A DNA stretch of 9,350 nucleotides from Armatimonadota bacterium (GTDB lineage Bacteria; Armatimonadota; UBA5829), in NCBI GenBank assembly GCA_023474015.1, contig JAMCYN010000068.1:1-9350 (forward strand), in the 5' to 3' direction. Position 1 is the first letter of the stretch; the number at the start of each line of letters is the position of its first letter. Shown here one piece after another: positions 5,981-9,350 of the stretch. The position numbers and the translations under genes are program-made. A model generated the notes under the pieces. That model had not been told where the DNA came from. It did no database searches and was given only the letters and a program-made list of their open reading frames with translations.

Positions 5981-6610
5981 ATGTGCGCATTACCGAAATG
6001 GCTCAGGCCGCCGGCCACAATGTTGTTAATGGCGCTCGTGTGCACGCCTGTGCTCGCCACAACAAAAGGACTCAACCAGATCGTAACACCGGACATTCAA
6101 CCACAGGGCGTGCTGTCAGTCAGCATTCAAGGCGAGAACGCGGCGCTGGGAAACAGCAGGCAGTTGCAGCTCGAACTCGGCCTCACCAAGTCTTTTGAGG
6201 TCGCGGTGTTCCGGGGCTTCTCGCCAGGCGAGACCGTGCTAGGCGCTGAGCTGGGCCTCGTGCAAAGTAAGTCTTTCCTATTATCCACCGGTCTGCTGGG
6301 CCTGGAGAACAACGCAAAATCTCAACCGTTTCTGGAAGGCGGATACTATCGCGGAAAGGCGTGTGTCATAGCGGGCGTCCAGAGGCAGGATGGCAGCATT
6401 TTGGGAGTTTTCGGAGCCTGTTACCAGGCCACGCTGAGAGTATTGGCCACGGCGGACTACATCAGCGGATCGGCTAACTTCGCCACCGCCGGCGTCACGA
6501 TTACGCTCTCTCCGACCCTGACATTCAACCCCGCGGTGTATGTCAGCAATAGCAGTCCGCATCGAGCCTACGGTTATGGAGTGCTGACGTGGAATGTTAA
6601 GGCGTGGTGA
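5981..6610 (+). CDS. Predicted small outer-membrane beta-barrel protein at the end of the metal cluster
   Basis: I do not recognise this 209-residue protein. It starts with a signal peptide (about residues 1-27, cut near VLA/TT). The mature part is made of alternating hydrophobic/polar strands with Gly and aromatic residues: LQLELGLTKSFEVAVFRGF, GAELGLVQSKSFLLSTGLLGL, FLEGGYYRGKACVIAGVQR, ATLRVLATADYIS and a last strand YGYGVLTWNVKAW ending in Trp. A terminal aromatic on the final strand is what barrel-assembly machinery usually recognises. The size fits an 8- to 10-strand barrel. It carries few charged clusters and no His-rich motif. GGGGGAAAGG lies 9 nt before the ATG at 5981, which is a better start than the TTG at 5942. 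It sits 42 bp after the permease and so probably belongs to the same transcript. A role in metal passage or envelope support is only suggested by position. Confidence 0.6.
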   Translation: MCALPKWLRPPATMLLMALVCTPVLATTKGLNQIVTPDIQPQGVLSVSIQGENAALGNSRQLQLELGLTKSFEVAVFRGFSPGETVLGAELGLVQSKSFLLSTGLLGLENNAKSQPFLEGGYYRGKACVIAGVQRQDGSILGVFGACYQATLRVLATADYISGSANFATAGVTITLSPTLTFNPAVYVSNSSPHRAYGYGVLTWNVKAW

Positions 6611-6616
6611 TTCGCG

Positions 6617-6633
6617 GGCAGGTTTTGCCTGTC
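6617..6633 (+). terminator. Possible weak hairpin after the metal cluster
   Basis: GGCAGG and CCTGTC pair over six positions (one G-U) around a TTTTG loop, 7 nt after the stop at 6610. There is no T-run after the stem, so it is not a standard intrinsic terminator. It may only protect the transcript end. Confidence 0.25.
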
Positions 6634-6643
6634 GGCAACTGAG

Positions 6644-6832
6644 CCCCATCCTTGTAAGTGCTCACAAATGATATGTCCAACGTGAGCATGCTGAGCCCTC
6701 CTGAGCTTGACGAAGGACGAAGCACGCGGCTACGAAGGTACTTGTGATGAAACTTGACCGCGTCCTTCGACAAAGCTCAGGATGCTAGGTTATCCTGGTG
6801 CACTCAGCAAGAGTGAGCATTTCCCCATCCTT
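6644..6832. repeat. Inverted-repeat element (REP/MITE-like) in the 6611-6929 intergenic region
   Basis: This 319-bp gap shows no coding potential but is rich in repeats. CCTGAGCTTGACGAAGGACG (6700-6719) faces its near reverse complement at 6761-6781, which read on the other strand is CCTGAGCTTTGTCGAAGG plus ACG, so a long imperfect hairpin can form. CCCCATCCTT occurs at 6644-6653 and again at 6823-6832, like a target-site duplication. Just inside, GTGCTCAC (6658-6665) and GTGAGCAT (6813-6820) are oppositely oriented, with another GTGAGCAT at 6682-6689. CACTC-AGCAA-GAGTG (6801-6815) is a small hairpin. The core resembles a dispersed repeat seen in many environmental genomes. It may also act as a bidirectional terminator between the cluster and the RNase gene. 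The remaining 6833-6929 holds only the RNase leader. Confidence 0.55.
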
Positions 6833-6929
6833 AGGTGATTATTCCCACGAGGCTGCACATTTGGCAAAGCTGAAGAGGAGTTGGAGCGCCGGTGGGCGAA
6901 GTTAGTGGTGAAGTGGAGGAATCCATCCT

Positions 6930-8414
6930 ATGGACCCAAATAGCGACCAGCACCGTGCCATCCTGCAGAGTATCGCTCACATGGCGATGATTGAAAGAGG
7001 GTTGCTGCCGGACTTCTCGCCGGCGGCGCTCGCTGAACTCGACAAGATTCAAGCTCCCGCGACAACGGACAGCGGGGTTGTTCACGACCTTCGAGACCTC
7101 CCGTGGGCCTCGATCGACAACGATGACTCCCGTGACCTGGATCAGCTTACCGTTGCCGTGGAAATGCCGGGAGGGAAAGCAAAGATACTCGTTGCCGTGG
7201 CCGATGTGGACTCGCTTGTCAAGTGTGAATCCGCGATTGACGCGCATGCTGGCCATAATACTACGTCAGTCTACACCGCCGCGCGGATATTCCCAATGCT
7301 GCCGGAGAAGCTTTCAACCGACCTGACGTCCCTGAATATCGACGAGGATCGCCTGTCTATAGTCGTCGAGATGGTTGTCGGTCCCGAAGGGTCTTTGGAG
7401 GGTTCGGATATCTACAGAGCGCTGGTTCGCAACCATGCGAAGCTGGCCTATGACGCTGTCGCTGCGTGGCTGGATGGGGACGGCGCCATGCCGCAGCCCA
7501 TTGCCGCCGTCAAGGGACTCGATGAAAACCTGCGCCTGCAGGACAGAGTAGCAGCAGTCCTTAAACAATTTCGCCACGTTCACGGCGCTCTCAGCCTGGA
7601 AACCATTGAGGCAAAGCCGGTATTTGACGGTGATGAGCTGCGCGATCTGGAGGTGGAGAGCAAGAACCGCGCCAAGGGCATTATCGAGGATTTCATGATC
7701 GCCGCCAATGGCGTGATCGCTCGGTATCTATCGTCAAAAGGGCTTCCTTCTATCCGCCGCGTCGTTCGCAGCCCGAAGCGATGGAGCCGTATTGTCGAAC
7801 TGGGCGCGCAGCATGGCTTCAATTTGCCGGGAAATCCGGACTCGAGAGTCCTGGAGGTGTTTCTTACTAAGCAGAAGGCAGCCGACCCATTGAGATTTCC
7901 CGATCTCTCACTCTCCATTATTAAGCTGATGGGGGCTGGCGAGTACGTCGCGGAATTGCCGGGTAATGGCTCAGCGGGACACTTCGGACTCGCCGTCAGG
8001 GATTATTGCCATTCCACCGCTCCCAATCGGCGGTATAGCGATTTAATAACGCAGCGCCTGTTGAAGTCCGCTCTGGATGGAGGCTCCCAAACTTATAGCT
8101 TTGATGAACTCGATGCTCTGGCGCAACACTGCACCGAAGAAGAGGATGCCGCGAAGAAGGTCGAGCGACAGGTCGAGAAGTCCGCTGCCGCGCTGTTACT
8201 CGAATCGCGGATCGGAGAGTATTTTGACGCCATAGTCAGCGGAGCTTCCGAGAAAGGAACGTGGGTTCGGCTGCTGAGCACGCCCATCGAAGGCAAGCTG
8301 GTCAACGGCTGCAAGGGGGTCGATGTCGGTGATCGGATTCGTGTAAAACTGCTGGAAGTCGACGTTGAGCGTGGGTACATCGACTTCGGGAAAGATGGTC
8401 ATTTCAGACGCTAA
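6930..8414 (+). CDS. RNB-domain exoribonuclease (RNase II/R family), compact form
   Basis: This 494-residue cytoplasmic enzyme is predicted to degrade RNA from the 3' end. The RNB domain starts near residue 54 (RDLPWASIDNDDSRDLDQLTVAV). Metal-binding aspartates Asp63, Asp69 and Asp71 match RNase II Asp201, 207 and 209, while the position of Asp210 is Gln72. Further landmarks are VAVADVDSLV (88-97), YTAARIFPMLPEKLSTDLTSLN (115-136) and the Arg-rich APNRRYSDLITQRLL near 366-380. A C-terminal S1-like RNA-binding domain covers about 430-494. The usual N-terminal cold-shock domains of RNase II/R are missing, leaving about 50 residues ahead of the catalytic domain, so this is the short RNB type, recalling the Deinococcus-type enzyme. 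GGAGG precedes the ATG by 10 nt. The 3' end overlaps the convergent LOG gene by 4 bp. Confidence 0.85.
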   Translation: MDPNSDQHRAILQSIAHMAMIERGLLPDFSPAALAELDKIQAPATTDSGVVHDLRDLPWASIDNDDSRDLDQLTVAVEMPGGKAKILVAVADVDSLVKCESAIDAHAGHNTTSVYTAARIFPMLPEKLSTDLTSLNIDEDRLSIVVEMVVGPEGSLEGSDIYRALVRNHAKLAYDAVAAWLDGDGAMPQPIAAVKGLDENLRLQDRVAAVLKQFRHVHGALSLETIEAKPVFDGDELRDLEVESKNRAKGIIEDFMIAANGVIARYLSSKGLPSIRRVVRSPKRWSRIVELGAQHGFNLPGNPDSRVLEVFLTKQKAADPLRFPDLSLSIIKLMGAGEYVAELPGNGSAGHFGLAVRDYCHSTAPNRRYSDLITQRLLKSALDGGSQTYSFDELDALAQHCTEEEDAAKKVERQVEKSAAALLLESRIGEYFDAIVSGASEKGTWVRLLSTPIEGKLVNGCKGVDVGDRIRVKLLEVDVERGYIDFGKDGHFRR

Positions 8415-9238
8415 GCCGACGCAATGGGTTTGAGGCAGTCTCGTACGGCTTCAGGCAATGCGCTGACGATTAGATCGACCGCTTCTTTCGGTGAGTCCGT
8501 GATCTGGAGAAAGTCCAGTTCTCCATTTCCCACGGCTCCTGCCGCCATCAGGTGTTTCATGAGCTTTTCGAGGTCCCGCCAGAACTCCGTCCCCACGCAT
8601 ATTATCGGGAATGGTCCCATCTTGCGGGTTTGAATCAGAGTCGCGGCCTCGAACATTTCGTCCAGCGTGCCGATCCCTCCCGGCATTATGATGAATGCGC
8701 ATGAGTACTTGACCAGCATCACCTTCCGAACGAAAAAGTAGTGGAACTCGATAGACTCATCGACGTACTCATTCGGCTTCTGTTCGTGGGGCAGGACGAT
8801 ATTGCAGCCGATACTCACGCCTTTTGCTTCGTGAGCGCCGCGATTAGCCGCTTCCATGATTCCCGGTCCGCCTCCTGTGACTACTGCGAAGCCTGCCTGG
8901 GCTAGTTCGCGGCCGACTTCCACCCCGAGACCATAGTATGGGTGTTCCTCTCCAAAGCGCGCGGAGCCGAAGACCGAAACCGCGGGACCAAGGTCATACA
9001 GGGCCTCGAAGCCGGTGACGAACTCCTCGGCAATGTGCTCCAGGCGGACTGCTTCGTGTTCGGGACTGCGCGTGTGCATCAGGAAGTCGCGTTCGTGCCG
9101 CGCCAAGCTTCCCGGCGGAAGCTCATAGGACGAAGAGCCACCGTCGTTCCAGTAAGTCTGCCACGCTTCTTGCCACGCTGCGAGCCGCAACTCTCTGGCG
9201 CTTGCCTGTTCACTATGATCATTGCGGAGTCTGCTCAT
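8411..9238 (-). CDS. LOG-family protein (TIGR00730-type nucleotide 5'-monophosphate phosphoribohydrolase)
   Basis: This 275-residue cytoplasmic protein belongs to the LOG family, often mislabelled lysine decarboxylase. Characterised members cleave cytokinin riboside 5'-monophosphates or other nucleoside monophosphates into base and ribose 5-phosphate. The Rossmann-like core begins at about residue 85 (AVSVFGSAR) and carries GGGPGIMEAANRGAHEAKG (122-140), FFVRKVMLVK (168-177) with the conserved Arg171/Lys172, and the diagnostic PGGIGTLDEMFE at 186-197. The first 80 residues are a mostly helical, charged extension, longer than in plant LOG proteins. The start at 9238 is the first ATG giving full length; only a weak GTGGAA precedes it. 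It meets the RNase gene tail to tail with a 4-bp overlap. Its substrate in this organism cannot be told from sequence. Confidence 0.88.
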   Translation of the reverse strand: MSRLRNDHSEQASARELRLAAWQEAWQTYWNDGGSSSYELPPGSLARHERDFLMHTRSPEHEAVRLEHIAEEFVTGFEALYDLGPAVSVFGSARFGEEHPYYGLGVEVGRELAQAGFAVVTGGGPGIMEAANRGAHEAKGVSIGCNIVLPHEQKPNEYVDESIEFHYFFVRKVMLVKYSCAFIIMPGGIGTLDEMFEAATLIQTRKMGPFPIICVGTEFWRDLEKLMKHLMAAGAVGNGELDFLQITDSPKEAVDLIVSALPEAVRDCLKPIASA

Positions 9239-9313
9239 AGTGAATTATTCCACGTGAGCGCGGTTCAGTCCTGCAATATCCGAGGGGGAATGACAGGGGA
9301 TGAGGCACAAAAA

Positions 9314-9350
9314 TGGCGGAGCGACTGGGATTCGAACCCAGGAGGGAGTT
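9314..9350 (-). tRNA. 3' part of a tRNA gene, probably tRNA-Ser (runs off the window)
   Basis: Read on the minus strand, 9341-9325 forms a T arm, CTGGG-TTCGAAT-CCCAG, with the invariant TTCGA loop. The 3' acceptor strand TCGCTCC (9324-9318), discriminator G (9317) and an encoded CCA (9316-9314) follow. The bases before the T arm (ACTCCC) look like the 3' side of a long variable arm. A G discriminator with a long variable arm fits tRNA-Ser; Leu and Tyr normally have A. The anticodon lies outside the window. The gene is upstream of the LOG gene on the same strand. Confidence 0.8.

Noticed and set aside
6611..6929. CRISPR array or riboswitch in the intergenic gap
   Set aside because: Repeats are inverted or only paired rather than regularly spaced, and no known riboswitch consensus is visible.

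Overview
The window looks like chromosomal DNA of a Gram-negative-type bacterium. Three encoded proteins have export signals, and two of them look like outer-membrane beta-barrels. Base composition is moderately GC-rich. Nothing fixes the phylum; an under-studied environmental lineage is only an impression. No plasmid, phage or CRISPR signature is visible.

Layout. (1) Positions 1-906 hold the 3' part of a glycoside hydrolase family 38 (alpha-mannosidase-type) gene on the + strand. (2) Positions 881-1420, minus strand, encode a half-length relative of zinc ABC-transporter binding proteins whose two expected metal-ligand histidines are both arginines. It overlaps the end of the hydrolase gene tail to tail. 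(3) Positions 1421-1597 are a compact divergent regulatory region. It has back-to-back sigma70-like promoters, a tandem 10-bp repeat between their -35 boxes, and a perfect 8-bp inverted repeat across the rightward promoter. (4) Positions 1598-6610 are a metal-uptake cluster read rightward: a small exported His/Cys-rich protein, a zinc-regulated-type outer-membrane porin, a periplasmic metal-binding protein (ZnuA/TroA type), an ABC ATPase (ZnuC type), an ABC-3 permease (ZnuB type) and a small predicted outer-membrane barrel. (5) Positions 6611-6929 carry no gene but hold an inverted-repeat element inside 10-bp direct repeats. (6) Positions 6930-8414 encode a compact RNase II/R-family exoribonuclease. 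It meets a minus-strand LOG-family phosphoribohydrolase gene (8411-9238) tail to tail with a 4-bp overlap. (7) The right edge holds the 3' part of a tRNA gene on the minus strand, probably tRNA-Ser.

How the genes work together. The central cluster encodes a full route for a divalent metal, most likely zinc. The porin admits it across the outer membrane, the binding protein captures it in the periplasm, and the ATPase and permease move it into the cytoplasm. The His/Cys-rich protein at the front and the small barrel at the end are candidate accessory parts with no assigned function. The most unusual element is the divergent half-length binding-protein paralogue, which appears to share its control region with the uptake genes. 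It keeps an intact frame and a signal peptide but has lost the metal site and the C-terminal lobe. No regulator gene (Zur, MntR or similar) lies in the window.
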